Origin: an uncultured Oscillospiraceae bacterium
Lineage (GTDB): Bacteria; Bacillota; Clostridia; Oscillospirales; Acutalibacteraceae
Assembly: GCA_902478605.1 (NCBI GenBank)
Contig: CABSLQ010000023.1
Coordinates: forward strand, 1 to 41,876
DNA: 41,876 nucleotides
Direction: 5' to 3'
Made by a program: the position numbers and the translations under genes. Within the stretch, counting starts at the first letter, position 1; each line of letters opens with the position of its first letter. Under the pieces are notes generated by a model. The model did not search any database. It was not told the DNA's origin and worked only from the letters and a program-made list of their open reading frames with translations. This document shows, in pieces, positions 23,808-31,590 of this stretch.

Positions 23808-25154
23808 GTGAATCCAATCCATTCCGCCCCCGCGGCCGGCCCGGACGGCGGAGCGGCCCGGCGCATCTACCTGCCCGATGCGGTGGGCGGCGGCTACGGC
23901 GCCTTCTGGCGCTTCCGCGGCCGCTACCGCGTCGTGAAAGGCAGCCGCGCTTCCAAAAAATCCAAAACCGCCGCCCTCTGGTTCCTCTACCACCTGATGA
24001 AATACCCCGCCGCCAACCTCGTCGTCGTGCGCAAGGTCCTGCGCACCCTGCGCGACAGCTGCTTCGCCGAGCTCCAATGGGCGATGCAGCGCCTCGGCGT
24101 CGAGGACCTCTGGGACTGCACGGTCAGCCCCCTCGAGATGACCTACCGCCCCACGGGGCAGAAAATCTACTTCCGCGGCCTCGACGATGCGATGAAAATC
24201 GCGTCCATCGCCGTGCCGGTGGGCGTGCTGTGCTGGCTCTGGCTGGAGGAGGCCTACGAGGTCACCGATGAGGCCGATTTCCAGATGCTCGACGAATGCA
24301 TTCGCGGCGCCGTGCCCCCCGGCCTCTTCAAACAGCTCACCCTCACCTTCAACCCCTGGAACGAGCGCCACTGGCTCAAAACCCGCTTCTTCGACCCGCC
24401 GCCTTCCCCCGACGTCCTCGCCATCACCACCGACTACACCTGCAACGAATGGCTCGACGACGCGGACCGCCGCCTCTTCGACGAGATGCGCCGCCGCGAC
24501 CCCCACCGCTACCGCGTGGCGGGCTTGGGCGACTGGGGCGTGGCCGACGGGCTGGTTTACGACCGGTGGGAGGTGCGCGGCTTCGACGTTGACCGGGTGC
24601 GCCGTATGCCCCTCGTGCGGTCCGCCTTCGGGCTGGATTACGGCTACACCAACGACCCCACCGCCCTCTTCTGCGGGCTGGTGCTCGAAGGAAAGCGGCT
24701 GCTCTTCGTGTTCGACGAGCTGTACGAGCGCGGGCTGACCAACCGCGACATCGCCGCCCGGGTTAAGGACCGCGGCTACGCCAAGGAGCGGATCCTCGCC
24801 GACAGCGCCGAACCCAAGTCCAACGACGAGCTGCGGTTTCTCGGGCTGACCGGCGTGCGGCCCGCCGCCAAGGGCAAGGACAGCATTTTGAACGGGATCC
24901 AGTATCTGCAGGGGTATCGGATCCTCATCCACCCCCGGTGCGTGCATTTCGCCGAGGAAATCGGCAGCTACGCCTGGGAGAAGGACGACACCGGGGCGGC
25001 CCGCAACCGCCCCCGGGACAGCGGCAACCATCTCATGGACGCGATGCGCTATGCGATGGAGCCCTTCATCCGCCGCCGGGTGGTTCCGCCCGGGCGGCGG
25101 CCGGCCGCAGCGGCGGTGACGCCGCAGGACATGAAAGGAGGATGGGACGTATGA
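23808..25154 (+). CDS. Phage terminase large subunit (PBSX-type)
   Basis: A 448-residue DNA-packaging motor and nuclease. The ATPase half has a Walker A-like GSRASKKSKT at about 45-54 (lysine-rich variant usual in Terminase_3 proteins) and Walker B VLCWLWLEEAYEV near 140-152. The nuclease half has the acidic triad D277 (GLDYGYTNDPTA), D332 (LADSAEP) and D411 (NHLMDAMRYAM). GTG 23808 follows GAAAGGAGG at 23792-23800. The frame is open back to 23295, but that is repeat DNA. TGA overlaps the next start by 4 bases. Confidence 0.92.
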   Translation: MNPIHSAPAAGPDGGAARRIYLPDAVGGGYGAFWRFRGRYRVVKGSRASKKSKTAALWFLYHLMKYPAANLVVVRKVLRTLRDSCFAELQWAMQRLGVEDLWDCTVSPLEMTYRPTGQKIYFRGLDDAMKIASIAVPVGVLCWLWLEEAYEVTDEADFQMLDECIRGAVPPGLFKQLTLTFNPWNERHWLKTRFFDPPPSPDVLAITTDYTCNEWLDDADRRLFDEMRRRDPHRYRVAGLGDWGVADGLVYDRWEVRGFDVDRVRRMPLVRSAFGLDYGYTNDPTALFCGLVLEGKRLLFVFDELYERGLTNRDIAARVKDRGYAKERILADSAEPKSNDELRFLGLTGVRPAAKGKDSILNGIQYLQGYRILIHPRCVHFAEEIGSYAWEKDDTGAARNRPRDSGNHLMDAMRYAMEPFIRRRVVPPGRRPAAAAVTPQDMKGGWDV

Positions 25155-25360
25155 TGACGGCACTGGCCTTTACGGGGTGGGCAGCGGCGGCCTTCCTGGC
25201 GGGATGGCTGCTGCGCGGCCGGGCAAAGCCCGCACGCCGCAGCCCGGCCCGCACCCGCAAGCCGGCCCCGCCCGACCCCGACGCGGTGCGCCGCGCCGAG
25301 CAGGCCCGGCGTGCGTGGAGCAACCTGCTCGCCTACGACGGCACCGCCCAGGAGGAGTAA
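25151..25360 (+). CDS. Small membrane protein coupled to TerL
   Basis: A 69-residue protein with one N-terminal membrane helix (MTALAFTGWAAAAFLAGWLL) and a basic, then acidic, tail. It starts at ATG 25151 inside the last codons of TerL (ATGA overlap), with AAAGGAGG at 25134-25141. Unknown function; the helix-plus-charged-tail plan occurs in small phage proteins, including holin-like ones, but the position next to TerL argues for a head or packaging accessory. Confidence 0.65.
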   Translation: MMTALAFTGWAAAAFLAGWLLRGRAKPARRSPARTRKPAPPDPDAVRRAEQARRAWSNLLAYDGTAQEE

Positions 25361-26160
25361 AATGCAGCGCCTGCGAGCGCCCGCAGTGCGGGATACAGCG
25401 TATATGCGGGCAGGCCGCCCGCGGAGGCTGTATTGGCCGTGCGGCGGCCCGCACCATATCTTTTCTTTGTCAGCGCCAAAGAAAAGAATATGGAAGAAAA
25501 GAAAGGCGCTTTCGGGACCGGCCGGCGGAAGGAAAATGATTTTCTGCCACGCTCTTGCCCCACCGTACCAATGGTGCCGTAAACGTCACCATTGCTCCGG
25601 TTCTGCGTCGCTGTGGGCCATATATGGCCCACTAAGCACCGCGTGCCACGCCTCGGCTATTCAGCGCCTTTCCGCCTAATTCCGTCGCTGCCGCCATTGG
25701 CGCCGCTGCGGCGGTGCAACGCCTGCGAGCGCCCGCAGTGCGGGATACAGCGAGCAGGGGTTGGCGCAGCGGTCGGCGACTGGCAAGGCGAAAGCCGCAG
25801 CCAGAGCCGGGCACCGCAAGAGGGGAATCGGGTGTCCCACCCCGCTAGGGCTGCCTGCCGCCAGTTTTTTGCAGAAACTCGCCCAGAAAAAGCACGGTTC
25901 TGCGCGACAGCGCAAAATGCGGGCCACGATGGCCCACAAAGGGAATAAATTTCGATCATCGCAGGATCTTTATATACCCACATAACATGCCTTCACCATA
26001 GGCAGCGCCTGCGACCGCGCCCGGTGGGCGATACAGGGAGCAGGGGCTGGCGCAGCGGTCAAAACGGCGCGCCGACAGGCGCATCAGCCGTTTTGGGTAC
26101 CGCAAGGGGGCAAATTTCGATTATCGCAGGATCTTTATATACCCACCAATCTCGCCCTCA
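25361..26160. repeat. Repeat array with the long composite element, copy 2
   Basis: No gene. A left arm at 25365-25397; an uninterrupted long composite element at 25398-25716, including stem ATTCTTTTCTTTG-like/CAAAGAAAAGAATA and palindrome GTGGGCCATATATGGCCCAC at 25613-25632; an A unit with core at 25774-25823; a branched stem at 25878-25942 cut on its right side; a first copy of a ~58-bp segment (25947 on); an A unit with AAAACGGC/GCCGTTTT core (about 25999-26111); and the second copy of the segment (26112 on), which leads into the scaffold gene. Confidence 0.88.
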
Positions 26161-26187
26161 CCATGGGCACCAAAAGGAGCGATCCAC

Positions 26188-26928
26188 ATGGCAGATACCC
26201 TTGAGACGGCCGAACCGGCCGTGCAGCAGGACCCGATCGAGACGGCGGACCGCGAACCGGCCGCGCCGGCGCCCGAAGGCGCCCCCGGCGGGGCGCCCGC
26301 AGCGGGCGAGGCGGCAAAGCCGGATACCGGGATTACCATTCCCATCCGGTACAACCATCAGGATCGGACCCTCACACTCGAGCAGGCGCAGGCGCTGGCC
26401 CAGAAGGGCCTCAAGTTCGACGAGCTGGCGCCGGTGCTCGACCGGCTGAAAACCCTCGCGGCAGCAGGCGGCAAGAGCGTGCCCGAGCTGGTCGACAGCC
26501 TGGCCGAAGAACACCGGCAGCGGCTTTACCAGTCCCTGCTCGAAGAATGCGGCGGCAACGAGGCGCTCGCCGGGCGGCTTCTCGAAGCCGAGAAGCTCCG
26601 GCAGCAGGCCCTGTTCGCGGACAAACAGGCCGCGGACAAGGACGCCCTGCTGCGCCGGCTGGCGGACGAATTCGTCGGGCTGCAGAAGGAATTTCCGCAG
26701 CTCACGCGGTTCGGCGATCTGCCCCGCACGGTGGTGGAAATGGCGGCGGGAGGCATGCCGCTGCTCGACGCGTATCTCCGCCACCAGCACAGCGAGCACA
26801 AAAAGGTCGCCGCCGCCAGGGAAGCGGCCCAGCGGGCCGCCCAGGCGTCCGCCGGGTCCCAGGCGGCCGGCGCGGGCGAAACCGCCAACCCCACCATCGA
26901 GGCCCTGCTCGCCGGGATTTGGGGTTAA
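26188..26928 (+). CDS. Phage scaffolding protein
   Basis: A 246-residue acidic, helix-rich protein right before the major capsid gene, the place and character of a scaffold. The first 50 residues are Ala/Pro/Glu-rich and disordered; residues 60-210 are predicted helices with coiled-coil stretches (LLEAEKLRQQALFADKQAADKDALLRRLADEFVGL). The basic patch EHKKVAAAREAAQRAA near the C-terminus resembles the capsid-binding helix of scaffolds. It ends IEALLAGIWG, a motif echoed in the portal tail. AAAAGGAG precedes ATG 26188. Identity is from context, not a catalytic motif. Confidence 0.75.
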   Translation: MADTLETAEPAVQQDPIETADREPAAPAPEGAPGGAPAAGEAAKPDTGITIPIRYNHQDRTLTLEQAQALAQKGLKFDELAPVLDRLKTLAAAGGKSVPELVDSLAEEHRQRLYQSLLEECGGNEALAGRLLEAEKLRQQALFADKQAADKDALLRRLADEFVGLQKEFPQLTRFGDLPRTVVEMAAGGMPLLDAYLRHQHSEHKKVAAAREAAQRAAQASAGSQAAGAGETANPTIEALLAGIWG

Positions 26929-27174
26929 AAGAGTTCACGCCGGTGGCGTGAACTCCTGGAAAAACCGCCTTCGCGGTTTTTCTGGGAGTTCGGGCTTTGC
27001 CCGAACTCTTTTCGACCGCCGCCGGTGGCGGGAACGGGTAAGCAGGAACTACCCCAGAAAAAACATGGTTTCGCGCGTATGCGCGAAAGGCAGCCCCCAC
27101 AACCCCACAGCACGAAGTACATACTTCGCATCACACACCCACCTTATTATCTATACGATTAGGAGGAACAACGT
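26929..27174. repeat. Hairpins between scaffold and capsid genes
   Basis: Hairpins GAGTTCACGCC/GGCGTGAACTC (26931-26955), GAAAAACCGCC/GCGGTTTTTC (about 26960-26982), GAGTTCGGGC/GCCCGAACTC (26986-27008), and a branched stem cut after its first arm (27050-27090). An extra palindrome GCGAAGTATGTACTTCGT-like lies at about 27112-27130 before the AGGAGG of the capsid gene. Confidence 0.85.
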
Positions 27175-28128
27175 ATGGCTATCACCGAAAGCACCATCAA
27201 TTCCCTGGAGTTCCAGAAAAAACTGACCGGCGAGCTGGACAAGGCTCTCGTTCAGGAGGCGCAGACCGGCTTCTTCGCCGACAACACGCTGCGCAGCAAA
27301 TTCGTCGGGGCGCGCACCGTGCTCATCCCCGACGTGGACATGCAGGGGCTGGGCAACTACGACCGCGACGGCGGCTTTGTGACCGGCGCGCTGACCGTGT
27401 CCAGCGAATCCTACACCATGGCCATGGACCGCGGCCGCGCCTTCCAGCTCGACCGCGAGGACAACGACGAAACCGACGTGGCCAACCTGGCCGGCCAGGT
27501 GCTCGGCGAGTTCGTGCGCACCCGGGTGGTGCCCGAGATGGACGCTTACGTCCTCTCCAAGCTCGCCACCGTCGCCACCACCGCCAGCCACACCATCTCC
27601 GGCACCCCCGCCACCCAGGTGTACAAAATGATCACCGAGGCGGTCAACAAGGTCCAGGCCCTCGTCGGCTACAGCGAGCCGCTGGTCTGCTTCGTGGACA
27701 GCACGGTGTGGAGCGCCCTCATGACCTCCACCGAGCTGTCCCGCATGCTGCTGGTCAGCGACTTCCAGAAGGGCGGCGTCACCACCCGGGTGCGCACGCT
27801 CAACGAGGTGCCCATCATCCCCGTGGCCGACGACCGCATGAAAACCGCCTTCACCTTCTACGACGGCGTGACCGACGAAAGCGGTTCCTCCGGCGCGGAC
27901 CAGACGGTGGGCGGCTTCGTCCCCGCTTCCGGCGCCAAGAGCATCGGCATTCTCGTCCTGCCCAAGCGGGCCGCTTCCCTCGTCAAAAAGAGCGAGCGCA
28001 TGCGCACCTTCGCCCCCTACCAGAACCAGAAGGCCGACGCCTATCTCTTCCAGTACCGGCTGTATTACGACCTGTTCGTGAAAAAGTCGATGAAGGATAC
28101 CATTTACGTGTATACCTACGGCGCATAA
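27175..28128 (+). CDS. Phage major capsid protein
   Basis: A 317-residue protein, probably HK97-fold. The N-terminal arm (MAITESTINSLEFQKKLTGELDKAL) is followed by ARTVLIPDVDMQGLGNYDRD, SSESYTMAMDRGRAFQLDREDNDETD and a helical section with VVPEMDAYVLSKLA, a pattern of Firmicutes phage coat proteins (gp5/P22-like naming is uncertain). FVDSTVWSALMTSTELSRMLL is the usual P-domain block. No maturation protease is seen in the window, so processing is not expected. AGGAGG lies at 27160-27166. Translation is isolated by repeats upstream; the portal gene follows after 78 bp. Confidence 0.85.
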   Translation: MAITESTINSLEFQKKLTGELDKALVQEAQTGFFADNTLRSKFVGARTVLIPDVDMQGLGNYDRDGGFVTGALTVSSESYTMAMDRGRAFQLDREDNDETDVANLAGQVLGEFVRTRVVPEMDAYVLSKLATVATTASHTISGTPATQVYKMITEAVNKVQALVGYSEPLVCFVDSTVWSALMTSTELSRMLLVSDFQKGGVTTRVRTLNEVPIIPVADDRMKTAFTFYDGVTDESGSSGADQTVGGFVPASGAKSIGILVLPKRAASLVKKSERMRTFAPYQNQKADAYLFQYRLYYDLFVKKSMKDTIYVYTYGA

Positions 28129-28206
28129 ACCTCTTTAGGCCGCAGCGGGCCGCCGCGATTGGGTGCGGCGGCCCGTCATTTTTATCGCAAGGAAGGAGCA
28201 TACACC

Positions 28207-30336
28207 ATGAAACGCAAACCCTGGGACCCCGCGGCCATGTTCCGCGAATACGAGGCGGGACGGGACTTTAAGGCGGGCCTCGGCGTGCACGGCCTGTACG
28301 AGCAGGGCAAAATCAACGAGCGCTTTTACGTCGGCGACCAGTGGCACGGCGCCCGCTGCGGCACCGAACGGCCCCTTGTGCGCCACAACGTCATCAAGCG
28401 CATCGGCGACTACAAAATGGCGGTGGTGACCTCCAGCCCGGTCACCGTCCACTATTCCCTCGAGGGGGTGCCCGACACCCTCGACATGCGGGAGCAGACC
28501 CGCGCCCAGCGCGGCGCCCTCGCCCGGCAGGGCCAGCCCGCCGCCCCCGAAGAGGCGGATCCCGCCGTGGTGGTGTCGGCGCTGACCGATTATTACCGCA
28601 CCACGGCGGAGCGGCTGCGCTTCGACGACCTCAAGGAGCAGACGCTGCGCAACGCCTACATCGCGGGCACGGGGATCCTCTATTCCTATTGGGACGACCG
28701 CATTGCCACGGGCTTGTACGCCGACGAGGCCCGGACCGCCCCCATCCAGGGGGACATCGCGTGCGAGGTGCTGGACGTGGAGAACGTCTATTTCGGCGAC
28801 CCCAACCTCTACGACGTGCAGGCCCAGCCCTATATCCTCATCGCCCAGCGCAAAAGCGTGGAGGAGCTGCGCCGCATGGCGCGGCATTACGGGGCGAACG
28901 CGGCCGAGCTGGACGCCATCAAGCCCGACCGGGACGTGAGCTATATGGCGGGGGCCCGTTCCGAGGAGGAGCCGGAGGATGCCGGCAAGGCCACGGTGCT
29001 CACCCGCTTCTGGAAGGAATGGGACAAGGAGGGGCGCAGCTACCGCCTGATGGCGGCGATGGCGGTGCGCGGCGCGGTGATCCGCCCCGCGTGGGACACC
29101 CGGCTGCAGCTGTATCCGCTGGCGGCCTTCCGGTGGGAGCGGCGGCGCGGCTGCGCCTACGGCGAGAGCGAGATCACCTATCTCATCCCCAACCAGATCG
29201 CCATCAACCGCATGCTGACCGCCAACGTGTGGGCGGTGATGATGCTGGGCATGCCGCTGACGGTGGTCAACACCGACGTGGTGCAGCAGAAGGTCACCAA
29301 CGACCCCGGCCAGATCCTCGAGGTGTCGGGCGTGTCGGAGGACGTGCTGTCCGCCGTGCGGTACATCAACCCGCCCAACTTCTCGCCCGCCTTCGACAAC
29401 AACATCGCCTCCCTCATCGCCAACACCCTGACCCAGTCGGGGGCCAACGACGCGGCGCTGGGCGACGTGCGGCCGGACAACACCAGCGCCATCATCGCCG
29501 TGCGCGAGGCGGCCACCCTGCCCATGCAGACGGTGCAGAACCGGTTTTACGCCTTCATTGAGGAGGTGGCGCGCATCTGGGCCGACATGTGGGTGTCGCT
29601 GTACGGCCGGCGGCTGCTCAAGATTGAGGACCGCAACGGCGTGTGGTACCTGCCCTTTGACGGCGAGGCCTTCCGCAACCGGCTGCTGGCGGTGAAGGTG
29701 GACGTGGGCGCCTCCTCGCTGTGGAGCGAGCTGCAGTCGATCAGCACGCTGGATAATCTGCTCGACCGGCAGATCATCACGCCGCAGCAGTACCTCGAGC
29801 GGCTGCCCAAGGGCACGGTGCCCGATTTGAACGGGCTGCTGGCCGAGCAGCGGGCAACAAATCCGACCGCCGCCGGTGGCGGAAACAGGGAGGATTTGTG
29901 GGCGCAGCGGTCGAAACCGGCAGCAGCGATAGCTGCGGCCGCCGGTTTCGGGTTACCGCAAGAGGGGGCGCAGATGACCGCCGCCAGTGGCGGTATGGCG
30001 GATCTGGCAGCCATGCAGGCGCAGGCGAATGCCGCCGGGGCCGGGGAGGATATAGAAGCGCTATTGGCTGGGTTGTCGGAAGCAACGCCTGCGAGCGCCG
30101 CCGGTGGCGGATACAGCGAGCAGGGGTTGGCGCCGTGGTCAAAACCGCCAGCGGCGAATGCCGCGGCCGGCGGTTTTGGGTACCACAAGAGTGGGACACA
30201 AGCCGCGGTCCAAGAGGATATAGAAGCGCTATTGGCTGGGTTGTCGGAAGAAGACAGACAGCTGTTCGAGTCCCTGACGCCTGAGCAGCAGGCGGCCTTG
30301 CTGGCAACGCTTACGCCCGCGCCCGGTGGGCGATGA
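28207..30336 (+). CDS. Phage portal protein with repeat-encoded C-terminal inserts
   Basis: A 709-residue portal-like protein that would form the dodecameric DNA gate at one capsid vertex. The core (residues 1-545) is portal-like: KINERFYVGDQWHG, NVIKRIGDYKMAVVTSSPVTVHY, GTGILYSYWDD, YGESEITYLIPNQIAINRM, and the PNFSPAFDNN stem region; length and position near the capsid suggest a P22/podovirus type. Residues 550-596 and 626-662 are translated repeat units, and the last ten residues with the TGA come from a third repeat piece. DIEALLAGLSE occurs twice, at 614-626 and 670-682. GAAGGAG precedes ATG 28207. The gene comes after the capsid gene, an unusual order. Confidence 0.85.
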   Translation: MKRKPWDPAAMFREYEAGRDFKAGLGVHGLYEQGKINERFYVGDQWHGARCGTERPLVRHNVIKRIGDYKMAVVTSSPVTVHYSLEGVPDTLDMREQTRAQRGALARQGQPAAPEEADPAVVVSALTDYYRTTAERLRFDDLKEQTLRNAYIAGTGILYSYWDDRIATGLYADEARTAPIQGDIACEVLDVENVYFGDPNLYDVQAQPYILIAQRKSVEELRRMARHYGANAAELDAIKPDRDVSYMAGARSEEEPEDAGKATVLTRFWKEWDKEGRSYRLMAAMAVRGAVIRPAWDTRLQLYPLAAFRWERRRGCAYGESEITYLIPNQIAINRMLTANVWAVMMLGMPLTVVNTDVVQQKVTNDPGQILEVSGVSEDVLSAVRYINPPNFSPAFDNNIASLIANTLTQSGANDAALGDVRPDNTSAIIAVREAATLPMQTVQNRFYAFIEEVARIWADMWVSLYGRRLLKIEDRNGVWYLPFDGEAFRNRLLAVKVDVGASSLWSELQSISTLDNLLDRQIITPQQYLERLPKGTVPDLNGLLAEQRATNPTAAGGGNREDLWAQRSKPAAAIAAAAGFGLPQEGAQMTAASGGMADLAAMQAQANAAGAGEDIEALLAGLSEATPASAAGGGYSEQGLAPWSKPPAANAAAGGFGYHKSGTQAAVQEDIEALLAGLSEEDRQLFESLTPEQQAALLATLTPAPGGR
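29854..29993 (+). repeat. In-frame A unit 1 inside the portal gene
   Basis: Left arm GCAACAAATCCGACCGCCGC, core GAAACCGGC...GCCGGTTTC with inner GCAGCGATAGCTGC, and right arm GGGTTACCGCAAGAGG, then a second left-arm hairpin fragment (29976-29993). The frame is kept. Confidence 0.9.
30046..30250 (+). repeat. In-frame A unit 2 flanked by a 37-bp direct repeat
   Basis: An exact 37-bp repeat (GAGGATATAGAAGCGCTATT...) at 30046-30082 and 30214-30250 flanks an A unit at 30083-30191 with left arm CAACGCCTGCGAGCGCCGCC, core AAAACCGCC/GGCGGTTTT and right arm GGGTACCACAAGAG. Spacing is 168 bp, 56 codons. Confidence 0.92.
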
Positions 30337-31177
30337 AGGAATAAGCCGGATTTGGCCTGGAAAAACCGCGTCAGCGGTTTTTCCAGGAGTTCCGCGTCAG
30401 CGGAACTCTGGTTGGCACGCCGTGGTCAAAACCGCCAGCGGCGATAGCTGCGGCCGCCGGTTTCGGGTTACCGCAAGAGGGGGCGCAGGCGGGCAGCCCC
30501 AGCGGGGTGGGATGCCCGATTTAAGCGCTGCCGCAGCAGCGCCAATAGCGGTGGCGCTGTCATTAGGCGGATAGGCGCTGAAAAGCCGGGGCGTGGTACG
30601 CGGTGCTTAGTGGGCCATATATGGCCCACAGCGACGCAGAACCGGAGTCATGGCGCCGGTTACGGTGCCATGGGGACGGTGGACTGGGAGCGTGGCAGGG
30701 AGACAGTCTCCTTCCGCCGGCCGGTCCGGAAAGCGCCTTTCTTTTCTTCCATATCTTTTCTTTGGCGCCAACAAAGAAAAGATATGGTGCGGGCCGCCGC
30801 ACGGCCAATACAGCCCCCGCGGGCGGCCAGCCCGCATAGGTGTGCACTCTGCGGAACGACAACTTTATGCGGCTGCGTCGCATCGGGGAACCCCCGGCGA
30901 GGGTTCTTTGAAGGGGAAAATTTCGTCCTCTGCAGAGGACGACAGGGGCGATTCCTCTTGTGGTGCCCAAAACTGGCGGGCACAGCTATCGCTGCTGCCA
31001 GTTTTGACCACGGCGCCAGCCCCTGCTCGCTGTATCCCGCACCGCGGGCGCTCGCAGGCGCTGCCCCGAACCCCACCACCTTTTGAAAAAGGTGGACGAA
31101 AACTTTACAGAGACTGGCGCCGCTAGTTTTTCGCAGGAACTCTTGCTGCACGCAACATATAGAAAGGAGACACCCAT
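30337..31177. repeat. Repeat array with the long composite element, copy 3 (inverted)
   Basis: No gene. Stem GAAAAACCGCG/GCGGTTTTTC (30358-30382), hairpin 30387-30408, an A core at 30421-30482, and an uninterrupted inverted copy of the long composite element at about 30525-30839 with palindrome GTGGGCCATATATGGCCCAC at 30610-30629. Further on are a stretch like window positions 1-45 (30918-30950) and a minus-strand A unit with an AAAACTGGC/GCCAGTTTT core (30960-31015) plus left arm to 31062. The connector gene's GAAAGGAG follows at 31162. Confidence 0.85.
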
Positions 31178-31564
31178 ATGAAAACCGTCAGCGATGTCTT
31201 TTACCAGGCGATGAGCCTGCTCGGCTACACCAACGCCCAGGGGACGGTGGACGGGCTGCAGTCGGCGGAGCTGCTGCGCCGCGCCCTCGCCATTGTCAAC
31301 CAGGTGGCGGCCGACCTCTGGCCGCTGGAAATGGGGTATGAGCAAGCGTTTGAGCCCCTGACCGCCGCCGGCCAGGCCATCCCCCTCTCCGCCCAGGCGG
31401 TGGAGGGCGTGATGCCCTTCGGCGCGGCGATGTACCTGGCCCAAGCCGAAGGCGACGGCGCCAACCAGGCGTTCTTCGCTTCGCTCTACGAGCAGAAGCG
31501 CCAGGCGGTGCGCCGCGTGCCCAAGCGCCGGGGCGACGCCCTGCCGAGCGTGTGGGCGGACTGA
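31178..31564 (+). CDS. Putative phage head-tail connector
   Basis: A 128-residue helical protein with no recognised catalytic motif. It starts MKTVSDVFYQAMSLLGYTNAQG and has a GAAMYLAQAEGDGANQAFFASLYEQKR helix; this matches small adaptor proteins that bind under the portal (gp4-like in P22-type phages or gp6-like connectors). AAAGGAGA precedes ATG 31178. It is followed after 26 bp by the large tail gene. Role from size, position and helical pattern. Confidence 0.65.
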   Translation: MKTVSDVFYQAMSLLGYTNAQGTVDGLQSAELLRRALAIVNQVAADLWPLEMGYEQAFEPLTAAGQAIPLSAQAVEGVMPFGAAMYLAQAEGDGANQAFFASLYEQKRQAVRRVPKRRGDALPSVWAD

Positions 31565-31590
31565 ATACGTGACGAAAGGACGATGCCATC

